Positions 16,767 to 26,572 of a DNA stretch of 45,708 nucleotides are shown piece by piece (the first letter of the stretch is position 1; the number at the start of each line of letters is the position of its first letter). This DNA is from Candidatus Aminicenantota bacterium (GTDB lineage Bacteria > Acidobacteriota > Aminicenantia > Aminicenantales > Aminicenantaceae). A model generated the notes under the pieces. That model saw nothing but the letters and a program-made list of their open reading frames with translations, had not been told where the DNA came from and did no database searches. The translations under genes were made by a program, and so were the position numbers. The DNA lies in contig WVXO01000017.1 in the NCBI GenBank assembly GCA_011773465.1, positions 1 to 45,708 on the forward strand. The letters run 5' to 3'.

Positions 16767-18224
16767 ATGGACAGCAAACAAAAATTATTTAAAGGTCTAT
16801 TATTTTGTTTGTCCCTGACTCTGGTTTTTGGAGTTACAACACAGACAGCTGTCGCTTCTCAAGCCTATACCCATAATGCTCTTACAGATAAAGTGGATGA
16901 ATTGTTCAAACAATGGGATAAGGCTGATTCTCCAGGAGCAGCGGTCGGGATTTTTAAAGACGGAAGAATCATATATGCCCGAGGCTATGGCATAGCTAAT
17001 CTTGAGTATGCCCTTCCTTGGATGCCACAAACTCCTTCACGCATCGGTTCTATTTCAAAGCAGTTTATTGGCATGTGCATAGCCATTCTTGCTGAACAGG
17101 GAAAGATATCCCTGGATGACAACATCCGAAAATACATCCCTGATTGGCCAGAATATAATGGAGCGATAAAGCTCAGCCACCTGATCCATCATACAAGCGG
17201 CGTGCGGGAATATTTGACTCTTGTGGAATTAATGGGAAAACCAGAAGGAAGCGGTTATGTTTATACGCCTAAAGAACTTGTTAGAACGCTCTCGCGGCAG
17301 AAAGAACTAAATTTTAAGCCTGGAGATGAGCATTCTTATTCAAATTCGGGGTATTTTTTGCTCTCTGAAATTGTTAGTCGAGTGAGCGGAATGAAGACAA
17401 GCGCCTTTGCAAAAAAATATATATTTGATCCGCTCGGAATGAATAGCACTCATTTTCATGATGACCCGAATATGATTGTTAAAAACAGAGCGTATGGATA
17501 TTCTCCAAAGAAAGAAGGCGGATACAGACTGGACATACTCAGGCTTAAAGTGATAGGTGATTTGGGTGTTTTTACTACTGTAGAAGACTTCCTAAAATGG
17601 GATCAAAATTTCTATGAAAATAAATTGGGTGATGGCACCCAAAATCTGATCAATATAATGCAGACCCGTGGGAAGCTAAACAACGGCGAAGAAATCCCTT
17701 ACGCTTTTGGGCTGAATATAAGTCACTACGGGGGTCTAAGACTTGTGAGCCATGGAGGATCTGCTGTCGGGTACGTGGCTCAATATATGCGGTTTCCTGA
17801 CCAGCGGTTTTCTGTAGTGATCCTGTCAAACCTGAGTAATTTTAATCCGGGGCAAATCGCAAGAAAAATTGCGGATCTGTATCTTGCAGATCAATTCACA
17901 GAACCTCCAACTCCCAGGCGGAGGCAGCGTCCTCGAGGAGAAAGGCCCAAGCCCCTTAAACTTACGTCGTCTCAATTGGAGACATATGTCGGTAACTACT
18001 ACAGTGATGAACTCAACATTACATATACTCTTGATGTGGAGAGTAATAATTTGGTTTTAAAACTTCGAGAGACTTCGAGCATTCTTACTGCGTATTCAAC
18101 AGATAATTTTGGTTGGGGCAGAAGGAGATTGGAATTCAAGAGAGATAAAGAAAAAAGAATTATTGGTTTTATACTGCAGGCTGGACGCGTTAAGAATTTG
18201 AAGTTTCAAAAGATAAGGAAATAA
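16767..18224 (+). CDS. Exported beta-lactamase-fold serine hydrolase (class C / D-aminopeptidase type)
   Basis: 485 residues with a signal peptide (about 1-30, ending TAVAS). The penicillin-binding/class C fold motifs are present: S95-I-S-K98 (nucleophile and base), Y191-S-N193, and H329-G-G331 in SHGGSAVGY in place of KTG. A C-terminal domain (about 395-485: LETYVGNYYSDELNITYTLD) is typical of the esterase and aminopeptidase members of the group. It is more likely a D-aminopeptidase, peptidase or esterase than an antibiotic-resistance enzyme. An AAGGAGG site lies 5 bases before the ATG. It is the third gene of the Lrp-linked operon, 76 bp after the PLP enzyme and 45 bp before the M14 peptidase, which supports a role in peptide breakdown. 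Confidence 0.88.
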   Translation: MDSKQKLFKGLLFCLSLTLVFGVTTQTAVASQAYTHNALTDKVDELFKQWDKADSPGAAVGIFKDGRIIYARGYGIANLEYALPWMPQTPSRIGSISKQFIGMCIAILAEQGKISLDDNIRKYIPDWPEYNGAIKLSHLIHHTSGVREYLTLVELMGKPEGSGYVYTPKELVRTLSRQKELNFKPGDEHSYSNSGYFLLSEIVSRVSGMKTSAFAKKYIFDPLGMNSTHFHDDPNMIVKNRAYGYSPKKEGGYRLDILRLKVIGDLGVFTTVEDFLKWDQNFYENKLGDGTQNLINIMQTRGKLNNGEEIPYAFGLNISHYGGLRLVSHGGSAVGYVAQYMRFPDQRFSVVILSNLSNFNPGQIARKIADLYLADQFTEPPTPRRRQRPRGERPKPLKLTSSQLETYVGNYYSDELNITYTLDVESNNLVLKLRETSSILTAYSTDNFGWGRRRLEFKRDKEKRIIGFILQAGRVKNLKFQKIRK

Positions 18225-18269
18225 TCATAAAAGAAATCTTTTTAGTTAAATATGCACAAGGAGGATTTG

Positions 18270-20873
18270 ATGAGGGGAAAAATATTTTCTTTTTTTTGCC
18301 TTCTGTTTTTGCTCTTTCCGATTAATCTTATTGCCCAGACCGCACCAGATAAATTTTTAGGGCATAGAGTTGGTGCAGATCGTAAGCTTGCTGATTACAA
18401 CCAAATTCAGGCTTACTTCCAAAAGCTCGATAAGGAATCGGGAAAAATCAAGGTTTTGACCATAGGCCAATCTACCTTAAACAAGCCGATCATAATAGCC
18501 GTCATAACTTCCGAAGATAACATGGCTAAGCTCGACACCTATCGAAGCATAGCCAAAAAACTGAGAGATGCAAGAGGCCTGACTCCAGATGAAGCCAGAA
18601 AGCTAGCCAAAGAAGGTAAGGTTATCGTTTTCATAACGTGTAATCTTCACGCAACAGAAATCGGCTCCTCTCAGATGGCCATGGAATTTGCCTACAACTT
18701 AGTTACGGGAAAAACACCCTTTGATGCTGACAAAGTCCTGGAAGATGTCATCGTTCTGATTGCTCCAACCATTAGTCCGGACGGCCAGCAAATGGTAACT
18801 GATTGGTACCGAAAATATGTGGGCACCGAGTATGAAGGAGGCCGTATGCCCTGGCTGTATCAACATTATGCCGGTCATGACAATAATCGTGATTGGTTCA
18901 TGCTGAACCTAGCTGAGACAAAAGCCGTCACAAAAGTCATGTACCATGACTGGATTCCTCAAATTCATATCGACCAACACGAGATGGGACCTTCAGGCGC
19001 ACGTCTTTGGATCCCGCCTTTTGCGAATCCTCCCAATCCCAATGTCCATCCTCTTCTCTGGCGTGGAGTTGCCCTCTGCGGGATGAACATGGCCTATGAC
19101 CTCCAGAAGAACGGCTTTAAAGGTGTCCAATACGGCCAGGAATATGCGGGATGGTGGGATGGAGCCTGTGATAACACTCCCTGGTTTCATAACACCATAT
19201 GCCTCCTCAGCGAAGCGGCGGAGGTGAGAGTGGCCAGCCCGATTAATATAGACGCTGCAGAGATATCAAAATCATATATTGAAAAAAGCATGCAGTTTCC
19301 GGATCCATGGACTGGTGGCTGGTGGAGGCTGAGAGACATCGTGGATTACGAGTTGACCCTTTCCCTTAGTCTGGTTAAAACAGCTTATCTCCACAAGGAA
19401 GAGTTTTTGTACGACTTTTACAGAATGTGTAAAGACTCTATCGAAAAAAGAGAAGAAGGCCAGCCGTATGCTTTTGTTATTCCCAAAAAGCAGTGCGATT
19501 ACCCTACCGCACTCAGAATGCTCGACATCCTGATGTCCGCTGGTGTCGAAATCAGTCAAGCTAAAGAAGACTTCGTCATTAGCGACAAACTCTACCCTGC
19601 CGGCTCTTTTGTGATCCTGATGTCTCAACCTTACAGACCTTATGCGCAGGCCTTGCTTGAAATACAAAAACATCCAGACCTCAAACGCCAATATCCTAAC
19701 GGTCCCTTCCTTCCACTGGCTTACGACAATGCGGGTTGGACTCTTCCCTTACAGATGGGGATCACATGTGATCAAATCAATAATCCCTTCAAGGTAAAGC
19801 TCACAAAGTTGTCTAAAGTTCCATACCCGTCCCCAACACGTTTCCCAGAAGCTGCGTCATATATTGTCCTTGATTCCCGACTCAATGCTTCTTATTCGGT
19901 CATATTTTCCCTTATCAAGACGAAAGCAGAAATCTACCGCTCCAAGGATATCGTCAAAGGTGAAGGATTCGAAGCGGCTGCAGGAAGTTTTATCGTTAAA
20001 AACACCCCTCAGGTGAGGAAAGCCCTTCCTGCCCTTTTAGATAAATGGCATGTCATGGCCTTTGGGCTTGAAAACACCGCAGATATGCCAAAAGCTTCTT
20101 TGAAGAGATTCCGGATCGGCCTCTATCAGTCCTGGAGATCCAACATGGATGAGGGTTGGACGAGATATGTTTTTGATGATTTGAGCATCCCCTTCACGAC
20201 ACTTCATAATAAGGATTTTAAAGGAACTAAGAAGAAGAAAGTCAACCTGAGAGAAAAGTATGATGTGATAGTCTTTGCGGATGAAAACGCGAATATAATA
20301 AAAACAGGAAGGCCCAGCCGAACCTCACGCTATGCAAGATATTTCTCGAGGAGCATCCCCCCTGAGTATGAAGGTGGCATCGGAAAGGAAGGAGTCGAAG
20401 CGTTGAAGTCCTTTATCGAACAGGGGGGCATTCTTGTTACTCTCCAAGGTGCCTGCGGATTGGCTTTCGATGATTTCAATGTGCCTGCTGGAAATGCCTT
20501 AGAAAGAGTTGACCGGAGCAAGTTTTCATGTCCTGGTTCTATCTTAAGAGTCAAAGTCGATAACAAATCTCCAATCGGATACGGAATGCCAATAGAGGCT
20601 GCTATCATGTTTTATCGAGGCATGGCTCTAAGCACGCGGCCCCCCTCTGTAGGGTGGGATAGGAAAGTTGTGGCCAGGTTTCCTGAAGATGATATGCTTT
20701 TGAGCGGCTGGCTCTTTGGAGAAGATGTGATTGCGCGCAAAGCCGCGGTGGTTGATACTACGTACGAAAAGGGTCACATCATTCTGATCGGCTTCCCCTG
20801 TCAGCACAGAGCTCAATCTCATGGAACATACAAATTTCTGCTCAACGCACTGTTGTATCCGGAGGTCAAATAG
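18270..20873 (+). CDS. Exported M14-family zinc carboxypeptidase-like protein
   Basis: 867 residues from ATG 18270. AGGAGG lies 5 bases upstream of this start, and the signal peptide (MRGKIFSFF... to LIAQ) follows at once; an ATG six codons earlier lacks these. The M14 zinc site is visible: HATE (His127, Glu130) as H-x-x-E, and His237 in DQHEMG as the third ligand. The NNRDW motif (205-209) holds the substrate-carboxylate Arg. LLSEAAE probably supplies the catalytic Glu. The region after about residue 380 resembles the long C-terminal part of bacterial M14-like proteins, with a glutamine-amidotransferase-like segment (GGILVTLQGACG). It should cleave peptides in the periplasm. It is the last gene of the likely operon begun by the amidinotransferase. 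Confidence 0.87.
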   Translation: MRGKIFSFFCLLFLLFPINLIAQTAPDKFLGHRVGADRKLADYNQIQAYFQKLDKESGKIKVLTIGQSTLNKPIIIAVITSEDNMAKLDTYRSIAKKLRDARGLTPDEARKLAKEGKVIVFITCNLHATEIGSSQMAMEFAYNLVTGKTPFDADKVLEDVIVLIAPTISPDGQQMVTDWYRKYVGTEYEGGRMPWLYQHYAGHDNNRDWFMLNLAETKAVTKVMYHDWIPQIHIDQHEMGPSGARLWIPPFANPPNPNVHPLLWRGVALCGMNMAYDLQKNGFKGVQYGQEYAGWWDGACDNTPWFHNTICLLSEAAEVRVASPINIDAAEISKSYIEKSMQFPDPWTGGWWRLRDIVDYELTLSLSLVKTAYLHKEEFLYDFYRMCKDSIEKREEGQPYAFVIPKKQCDYPTALRMLDILMSAGVEISQAKEDFVISDKLYPAGSFVILMSQPYRPYAQALLEIQKHPDLKRQYPNGPFLPLAYDNAGWTLPLQMGITCDQINNPFKVKLTKLSKVPYPSPTRFPEAASYIVLDSRLNASYSVIFSLIKTKAEIYRSKDIVKGEGFEAAAGSFIVKNTPQVRKALPALLDKWHVMAFGLENTADMPKASLKRFRIGLYQSWRSNMDEGWTRYVFDDLSIPFTTLHNKDFKGTKKKKVNLREKYDVIVFADENANIIKTGRPSRTSRYARYFSRSIPPEYEGGIGKEGVEALKSFIEQGGILVTLQGACGLAFDDFNVPAGNALERVDRSKFSCPGSILRVKVDNKSPIGYGMPIEAAIMFYRGMALSTRPPSVGWDRKVVARFPEDDMLLSGWLFGEDVIARKAAVVDTTYEKGHIILIGFPCQHRAQSHGTYKFLLNALLYPEVK

Positions 20874-21004
20874 GGGAGCGAGTAACGTTGGCTCTTTTAT
20901 GAGGTTTTAACTTATATTCTATTATTCTATTTCAAGGAAAAAAATAGCAATTAACAATGTAAGCATGTCCATTTCCGTGATAACTGGTTGCTATGTTCAG
21001 GACA

Positions 21005-21189
21005 AAGGTATTGGGAAATAGCTGCAGCGACCATTGAAGATTTAGCCTTCGGAATTCGCTCTTTGAGGGAACCCGACGGAGTCGGGCGTCGAGTATGTCT
21101 GAGCGGAGCGAGTTACGCACACGCCGAGAAGAGTGAATGGAGAATGGCGTTAAAAATCTGAAGGGAGTCAGGCTATTTCCCAAAACCTT
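21005..21189. mobile_element. MITE-like inverted-repeat element
   Basis: The ends are AAGGTATTGGGAAATAGC (21005-21022) and, as inverted complement at 21172-21189, AAGGTTTTGGGAAATAGC: 17 of 18 positions match. Partial complementarity continues inward, and an internal hairpin CCCGAC-GGA-GTCGGG lies at 21072-21086. It is about 185 bp long, has no coding capacity and lies between two plus-strand genes. An open frame across it on the minus strand is a by-product of the symmetric sequence. No target-site duplication was identified. Confidence 0.55.
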
Positions 21190-21258
21190 CTCCAATCACG
21201 GGTTTGGAGATGCTTCCATTAACAATTCCATGATTGAAAAGTGAAAGGAGTAAGGTTC

Positions 21259-22695
21259 ATGGATAAACCAGGGGAACAAGGAAGAAATAAGTTAGGACTT
21301 GTTCGTCAGCTCGGACTATTCGATTCCACTATGATTTTGGTGGGAATAGTCATTGGCTCGGGCATCTTTCTCACAACCGGTATCATGGCCAAGTCTATTC
21401 CCTCGGCTGGACTTATTCTGCTGGCTTGGGTTATTGGAGGTCTGCTTACCATGGCAGGTGCTCTAACCTATGCAGAGCTTGGCGCTGCTATGCCTGAGGC
21501 AGGAGGTCAGTATGTCTATTTGAGAGAAGCATACGGTCCTCTTTCTGGGTTTCTTTTTGGCTGGATCTTATTTTTAGTTTATATACCGGGATCTATCGCT
21601 GCCTTGGCCGTGGCTTTTGCTGAGTATTTTGGCTATTTCTTTCCTTCATTATCTAACCAGAGGGTCATTTTCTCCACAGCGATAGAGGTTTTTAATAATT
21701 CTTTGGAATATTCCCTATCCTTAGGACAATTTGTCGGCATTACTCTAATCATATTTTTATCTGCAGTTAATTATATCGGTGTAGGCTTTGGGAAAATAGT
21801 CCAAAATATTTTTACCGTGCTCAAGATAGGTATTATCATGGCTATTATTACCTTAGGATTTACGATCGGAAAAGGGACAGCCGTTGATTTTTCTCTGAAT
21901 CCGACAGGCTTGAGTTTGGGTAAGCTTATCATCGGCTTCGGAGTAGCTCTTGTTGCCGTATCCTGGGCCTTTGATGGCTGGAACAATCTCAATTTCGTAG
22001 CGGGTGAGATAAAAAATCCCAAACGAAATCTCCCTTTCTCTTTGGTTTTGGGCACACTCGTTTTGATCATACTCTATGCACTCACTAATTATATCTATCT
22101 CTATGGCCTTTCTATTGGCGAAATGATGGGTGAGGTCAGGATTGCAGAAAAAGCAACCACAGCTCTTTTCGGTGGTGCTACCGCAGCCTTGATATCTGCA
22201 GTAGTGATGATTTCTGTATTTGGTTCATTAAACGGAACGATATTAGCCGGTCCCCGTGTTTACTACGCTATGGCCAGAGACAAACTTTTTTTCCGAAAAG
22301 TTGGAGAGGTCCATCCGAGATTCCGCACTCCCGGATTTGCCATTATCATTCAAGCGATCTGGGCTTTTTTTCTTACCTTAAGTGGTACGTTTGAACAGCT
22401 TTTTACGTTCGTGATGTTTGTCGCTATTATTTTTTGGATTACTGCAGCTACTTCAGTTTTTACACTGAGGAAAAAATATCCTGACCTTCCAAGGCCCTAC
22501 AAGACATGGGGATACCCAGTTGTTCCGATTGCTTTTATCATTGCTTCCTTGGGAATTCTAATCAATACCTTGATCGAAAAGCCGGTTGAATCTTTAGCAG
22601 GTTTAGGATTAACAGCTTTAGGGATTCCAGTCTATTACTACTGGAGGAGAAAAAGCAGACAAAACTTAGACAAGAGTCATCCACAGGGGAATTAA
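21259..22695 (+). CDS. APC-superfamily amino acid permease
   Basis: 478 residues from ATG 21259. AAGGAG precedes it, and a GTG six codons upstream is less likely because it would overlap that site. There are about twelve hydrophobic segments. The family signature is in the first helix, GIVIGSGIFLTTG, with the unwound GSG that binds the substrate backbone. LAWVIGGLLTMAGALTYAEL and PEAGGQYVYLREAYG follow, typical of LAT/APC-type transporters. The conserved FDGWNNLNFVAGEIKNP (helix 6) is present. It imports or exchanges amino acids at the inner membrane and would complete a route from outer-membrane receptor and periplasmic peptidases to the cytoplasm. Substrate identity cannot be read from sequence. 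Confidence 0.92.
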   Translation: MDKPGEQGRNKLGLVRQLGLFDSTMILVGIVIGSGIFLTTGIMAKSIPSAGLILLAWVIGGLLTMAGALTYAELGAAMPEAGGQYVYLREAYGPLSGFLFGWILFLVYIPGSIAALAVAFAEYFGYFFPSLSNQRVIFSTAIEVFNNSLEYSLSLGQFVGITLIIFLSAVNYIGVGFGKIVQNIFTVLKIGIIMAIITLGFTIGKGTAVDFSLNPTGLSLGKLIIGFGVALVAVSWAFDGWNNLNFVAGEIKNPKRNLPFSLVLGTLVLIILYALTNYIYLYGLSIGEMMGEVRIAEKATTALFGGATAALISAVVMISVFGSLNGTILAGPRVYYAMARDKLFFRKVGEVHPRFRTPGFAIIIQAIWAFFLTLSGTFEQLFTFVMFVAIIFWITAATSVFTLRKKYPDLPRPYKTWGYPVVPIAFIIASLGILINTLIEKPVESLAGLGLTALGIPVYYYWRRKSRQNLDKSHPQGN

Positions 22696-22708
22696 AAGGA
22701 GAGTTTCA

Positions 22709-24712
22709 TCACTTCTCTTTTCGTTTCCATGGTTTCCAATCTATTCCACGTATGTATTTCTGCATCCATCTAATCTCTTCTATGTCACGTCGACGCTGAT
22801 GGCGGGGCTCTCGAAATCCATGTGGTTCTCGAGGAAAATTAATGTACCTTACCGGAGCCTTGCCGATTTCTTTAAGCGCATGGAAAAACATCATGGCTTG
22901 ATTAGGAGTGCTGACCACATCTCGCGCACCATGGAGCAAAAGCGTAGGAGTTGTCACATTCTTTACATACCATAGCGATGAGACCTTACGCCAATCCTCG
23001 GGATTTATCCAGTGAGCCCCCCCGATGTAATGAAGCTTGAGGTCAAAGCTGAGGCCTGGTCCTGATTCCGCAGTCCAGCTGCCGACCATGGCTCCCAAAG
23101 AGGCCGCCTTAAAGCGATCGGTCTGGGTTATGACCCAGCTACCGAGGATTCCTCCCCAACTCCAACCCCGCACTCCCAACCGGTCGGGATCTGCAATACG
23201 TTTCTCTATTAAATAATCTACTCCTGACATAATGTCATCGAACTCACCGCCGCCGACATCACCTTGCAGCGCACGTAAAAGATCATCGCCGTAGCTATCG
23301 CTGCCTCGAATATTTGGACCGAGCGAGGCATACCCCAGCCCAGCGAAAATATGAAACACGGCCCTGAAGCTATTTGAAAAATGCCCCGGCGGACCACCAT
23401 GAATGGTTACTATTAGGGGGAGCTTTTTTACTTTTTTACGGTCTCCTGGCACGTAAAGGACCCCCTCTATCTCCATCCCGTCTTTGCTCTTCCAGCGTAT
23501 CACTTCGCCCTTGGCCAACAATAGTTCCTTTTCGATCCATGGGTTTGCGTTAGTCAAGCGAATAGGATTTAATTTACCCACTGAAGAGACATACAGATCA
23601 GGTGGAGAGTCAAAATCGCTATAAGAATAAACCATCTTTGTCCTATCTTTCGAAAAAGCTAGCACCCGTAGAGTTCCTTCAACGTTAGTGACGTCATAGA
23701 TTTTTCCTGTGGAGATGTCGGCTCGATAGAGATTAAGATTGGTACGGCGCCCTTCGTTGAATAACAGACTCTTGTTGTCTGGTGTCCAGGCGAGGCCAGA
23801 AATATTGCCCTGGTTTGGTTTTTCGAGTTTTCTCTTCTTACCAGTATCTGGATTCATAATACAGAGAAACCCATGAGTCAGGTCGTAATCCTTGTCAGAA
23901 GGGGAATGGTAGACAAATGCTTTCCCGTCCGGAGCCCACAGGAGATTATCCTCCGGAGCATTATTATTGGTGAGTCGAACTGGTTTAGAATTACTTACAT
24001 CAACCAGATAAAGCTCAGACCTATAGAAAAAATTATCGGTCTCTTGTTTTGTTGCTGCGAACACGACTCGTGTTCCATCAGGAGAAACATCAAAGGAATT
24101 GATAATAAGTTCCTCGTCGGTTATTCTCACTTCCTTCTTGGATGAAAGATTGAATGCCCAGAGGTTTCGCCACCGGGCTTCTTCTCTTCCGTTTGGCCCT
24201 TCAAAGACAAAGATCGCATCGTCTCCCAAATCATATTCTTTCTGTTCTTCTTTGCTCCTCGGTTCTTCAGCTGTAAAGAATATTTTACTTGAATCTGGGG
24301 ACCACTTATAAGAATCCACACTGTTCTGGTGAGAGGTGAGCTGAACAGCTTCGCCGCCTTTTAAGCGCATGGCGAATATCTGGCTTTTCTTATCGACAGT
24401 GCGCTTAAACGAGAGATATTTCCCATCGGGCGAAAACTGGAATGAACTGCCACCTGCATCGCCAATAAATTGGATGGCCTCACCGCCGCTAGCTGGAATC
24501 ATGAAGTGTTTCGTCTTTCTCTTGTTTTTCTCCCAATCCAGCTCCGATTTTGAAAAGAAAACCCACTTTCCGTCTGGAGACATTCGTACGTTTCTGAGCC
24601 GGACCATATTCAATGCATCATCGATAGTCATAGGACGGAGATTCGCATCGTTAGAATAGACTATGCTAAGACAGAAAAAAAAGAGCACCCAACTTAAGAT
24701 AATTTTTTTCAC
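22709..24712 (-). CDS. Exported S9-family prolyl-oligopeptidase-type peptidase, paralogue 1
   Basis: 667 residues with a signal peptide (about 1-20). A beta-propeller of repeated SPDGKWVFFSK / FSPDGKYLSFKR-type blades spans about 25-400, and an alpha/beta-hydrolase domain follows. The triad is Ser518 (GWSWGG), Asp598 (HGARDVV) and His631 (REPHGF); the oxyanion HGGPPG block lies upstream. It belongs to the acylaminoacyl-peptidase/dipeptidyl-peptidase branch and should cleave short peptides in the periplasm. Translation starts at GTG (24710-24712), with AGGAGG 5 bases upstream. The gene converges with the permease, leaving only 13 bp between stop codons. A close paralogue lies at 41511-43538. 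Confidence 0.9.
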   Translation of the reverse strand: MKKIILSWVLFFFCLSIVYSNDANLRPMTIDDALNMVRLRNVRMSPDGKWVFFSKSELDWEKNKRKTKHFMIPASGGEAIQFIGDAGGSSFQFSPDGKYLSFKRTVDKKSQIFAMRLKGGEAVQLTSHQNSVDSYKWSPDSSKIFFTAEEPRSKEEQKEYDLGDDAIFVFEGPNGREEARWRNLWAFNLSSKKEVRITDEELIINSFDVSPDGTRVVFAATKQETDNFFYRSELYLVDVSNSKPVRLTNNNAPEDNLLWAPDGKAFVYHSPSDKDYDLTHGFLCIMNPDTGKKRKLEKPNQGNISGLAWTPDNKSLLFNEGRRTNLNLYRADISTGKIYDVTNVEGTLRVLAFSKDRTKMVYSYSDFDSPPDLYVSSVGKLNPIRLTNANPWIEKELLLAKGEVIRWKSKDGMEIEGVLYVPGDRKKVKKLPLIVTIHGGPPGHFSNSFRAVFHIFAGLGYASLGPNIRGSDSYGDDLLRALQGDVGGGEFDDIMSGVDYLIEKRIADPDRLGVRGWSWGGILGSWVITQTDRFKAASLGAMVGSWTAESGPGLSFDLKLHYIGGAHWINPEDWRKVSSLWYVKNVTTPTLLLHGARDVVSTPNQAMMFFHALKEIGKAPVRYINFPREPHGFREPRHQRRRDIEEIRWMQKYIRGIDWKPWKRKEK

Positions 24713-24962
24713 AGAAACCTCCTCTAAGATTATTTATTTTTAACTTTATTTTTCTCCTTTCCCCTAAACAATGTACATAAAAATGAAAAAAAGTATAATA
24801 TATCCTTCATATTTGTGCAATTTTAGGAAATTTCTTACTCCGCCCCCAGCTTCTTGGGATGAGAAACAAGCCATTATATTTGGGATAACAAAAGGATGAC
24901 ATTTTAAACTAATTCACATATCCTTTAGAGAAATTAATATGAATGAAAAGGAGGGCGTTTAA

Positions 24963-26429
24963 ATGAAACCAAAATACAGGTTCCAATGGTATCAAGAAAT
25001 ATACAACAATCTACCTAAGATTCTTGAAGAAGCAGGGAAAGCAGTACAGGAACTTGGTCTGGATAAGTTGAAGAATAAAATAGGATTGTATCCGGGCAGT
25101 TCATCCTGTCCTGGATCGTTGCCAAAATTTGTCCTGGATGCAATCATTAAAGCAAATCAGGTCCCGGTACTGCCCATGAGAGAAGTGGAGGATGAACTCA
25201 GAGAGGTCATTAAAGATATTTACGGTGATGAATATGACGCCGCCGTAACAAACACATGCGAAGCAGCATTGCGGGTCTGTTTCGAGACTCTATTTGCCCC
25301 ACCGACCCTGAGGAAAGGAGATGCTTATAGAGCGAGGTATATCGCACCTTATGGAGAAGATTATGATTTTATGGCCGCGTATGGAAGGCCTTTTCCGCCA
25401 AAGTATAAAAATCTTTTTGTTGACAGAAGCTGTTCAGCCGGAGAATTGGGTGTGGAGGCGAAGTGCCTGTTGAACCTGGATTCGATATTTGTCCGGCTTG
25501 TTGGAACCAAATATGAGGTTCACGGGATAAAATTCAATCCTGTCCCTTTGATGACAGGAACAGATGCTAAGAAATCTATAGAGAGGATTGCGGAGGTTGC
25601 TGAACGGCACGCAGACACTCTGGCAGGCTTCGAGAGCATTGGTTATGATACTCCTGGGTATGGGTATGGAGAGAAAGATGAGAGTGGAGTTCCAAAGCTT
25701 AAAAAACTTATCGGCCAACTTGCTGACAAATATGATGTTCCGTATCTGGTAGATAGCGCCAGCTGTCTTCCTGTTATAGGGCTCTCGCCTAAAGATATTG
25801 GTGCGGATGTCATGGTTTGGAGCATGGATAAAGTGGCCCGCGCCCCTATAAGCGGACTTATTGTGGGAAAAGAAGAAATTATGGTCCCTGTTCGAAAAAG
25901 CTTAGGGTTGGGCGGTCAGAGATATGGTGAAGTTTCCTCCCATAGCAAGGCTCTTTTCTCTCTTTGCGATCCAGGCAGGGATTCTGTCGTCGGCTTGACT
26001 GCAGTCTTGAAGACTTTACGTGACGATCCAGATAAAATTAAGAGACCTATCGATAAATACCACGATATCATTACAGAAGAATTCAGCGCTCTCAAGCCGA
26101 GCAGGTTCAGGGACAAGCTCATCATTACCAAATCCTATACAATGGGTGGGACTGAAATTAATTATGAACAGACTTGGGAAGATGGTGAATTCGGGATACC
26201 AATTTTTACCAGTGAAGATTTATTCATCAAGGCCCATCCTATAGCATCCGCTCAGGAAGAGATGGGAATTTATCCGGCTCTTATCTACAGTGGAAACATA
26301 TTCCTGGGTCCGGGGTTGGGAACCCTGGATGAAAATGCAGAGCTGAACGAAGAATATTCAAGATTGGGCGTGAAATCCCTTGTCCGAACTGTTGAAATTG
26401 TCTGCAAATATGCAGGTTTGGAAGATTAG
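24963..26429 (+). CDS. Fold-type I PLP-dependent enzyme (class V aminotransferase / SelA-like fold)
   Basis: 488 residues with no signal peptide. The cofactor site is recognisable as VDSASCLPVIG (Asp264, contacts the pyridine nitrogen), followed by VWSMDKVARAPISGLIVG, where Lys290 should form the Schiff base. The latter resembles SelA/SepSecS-like and class V enzymes. NTCEAALRVCFE (about 97-108) fits the phosphate-binding start of a helix. The large C-terminal domain is unlike ordinary aminotransferases of about 400 residues. GGAGGG lies 8 bases before the ATG. It is divergent from the S9 peptidase gene. The reaction is unknown; an amino acid lyase, aldolase or transferase is possible. Confidence 0.75.
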   Translation: MKPKYRFQWYQEIYNNLPKILEEAGKAVQELGLDKLKNKIGLYPGSSSCPGSLPKFVLDAIIKANQVPVLPMREVEDELREVIKDIYGDEYDAAVTNTCEAALRVCFETLFAPPTLRKGDAYRARYIAPYGEDYDFMAAYGRPFPPKYKNLFVDRSCSAGELGVEAKCLLNLDSIFVRLVGTKYEVHGIKFNPVPLMTGTDAKKSIERIAEVAERHADTLAGFESIGYDTPGYGYGEKDESGVPKLKKLIGQLADKYDVPYLVDSASCLPVIGLSPKDIGADVMVWSMDKVARAPISGLIVGKEEIMVPVRKSLGLGGQRYGEVSSHSKALFSLCDPGRDSVVGLTAVLKTLRDDPDKIKRPIDKYHDIITEEFSALKPSRFRDKLIITKSYTMGGTEINYEQTWEDGEFGIPIFTSEDLFIKAHPIASAQEEMGIYPALIYSGNIFLGPGLGTLDENAELNEEYSRLGVKSLVRTVEIVCKYAGLED

Positions 26430-26572
26430 TACTCTAATAACATTTTAAACGAAGAAACTCAAAAGCCTTTCTACCGAACCAAGCGTTAAACCTGCTATGA
26501 CTACACACATTTCTGGATATATCGCTTCCTATAGAGCCTTTTGCAGGGTAAAGTGATGTTTGCAATCCTGAA

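Noticed and set aside
20932-21195. Open frame of 87 codons on the minus strand between the M14 peptidase and the permease
   Set aside because: It lies almost entirely within the inverted-repeat element, has no ribosome site and no recognisable domain; openness follows from the symmetric repeat sequence.
22686-22730. Possible shared terminator between the convergent permease and S9 genes
   Set aside because: The AAAGGAGAG / CTCTTTT pairing needs a bulge and overlaps coding sequence; too weak to list.
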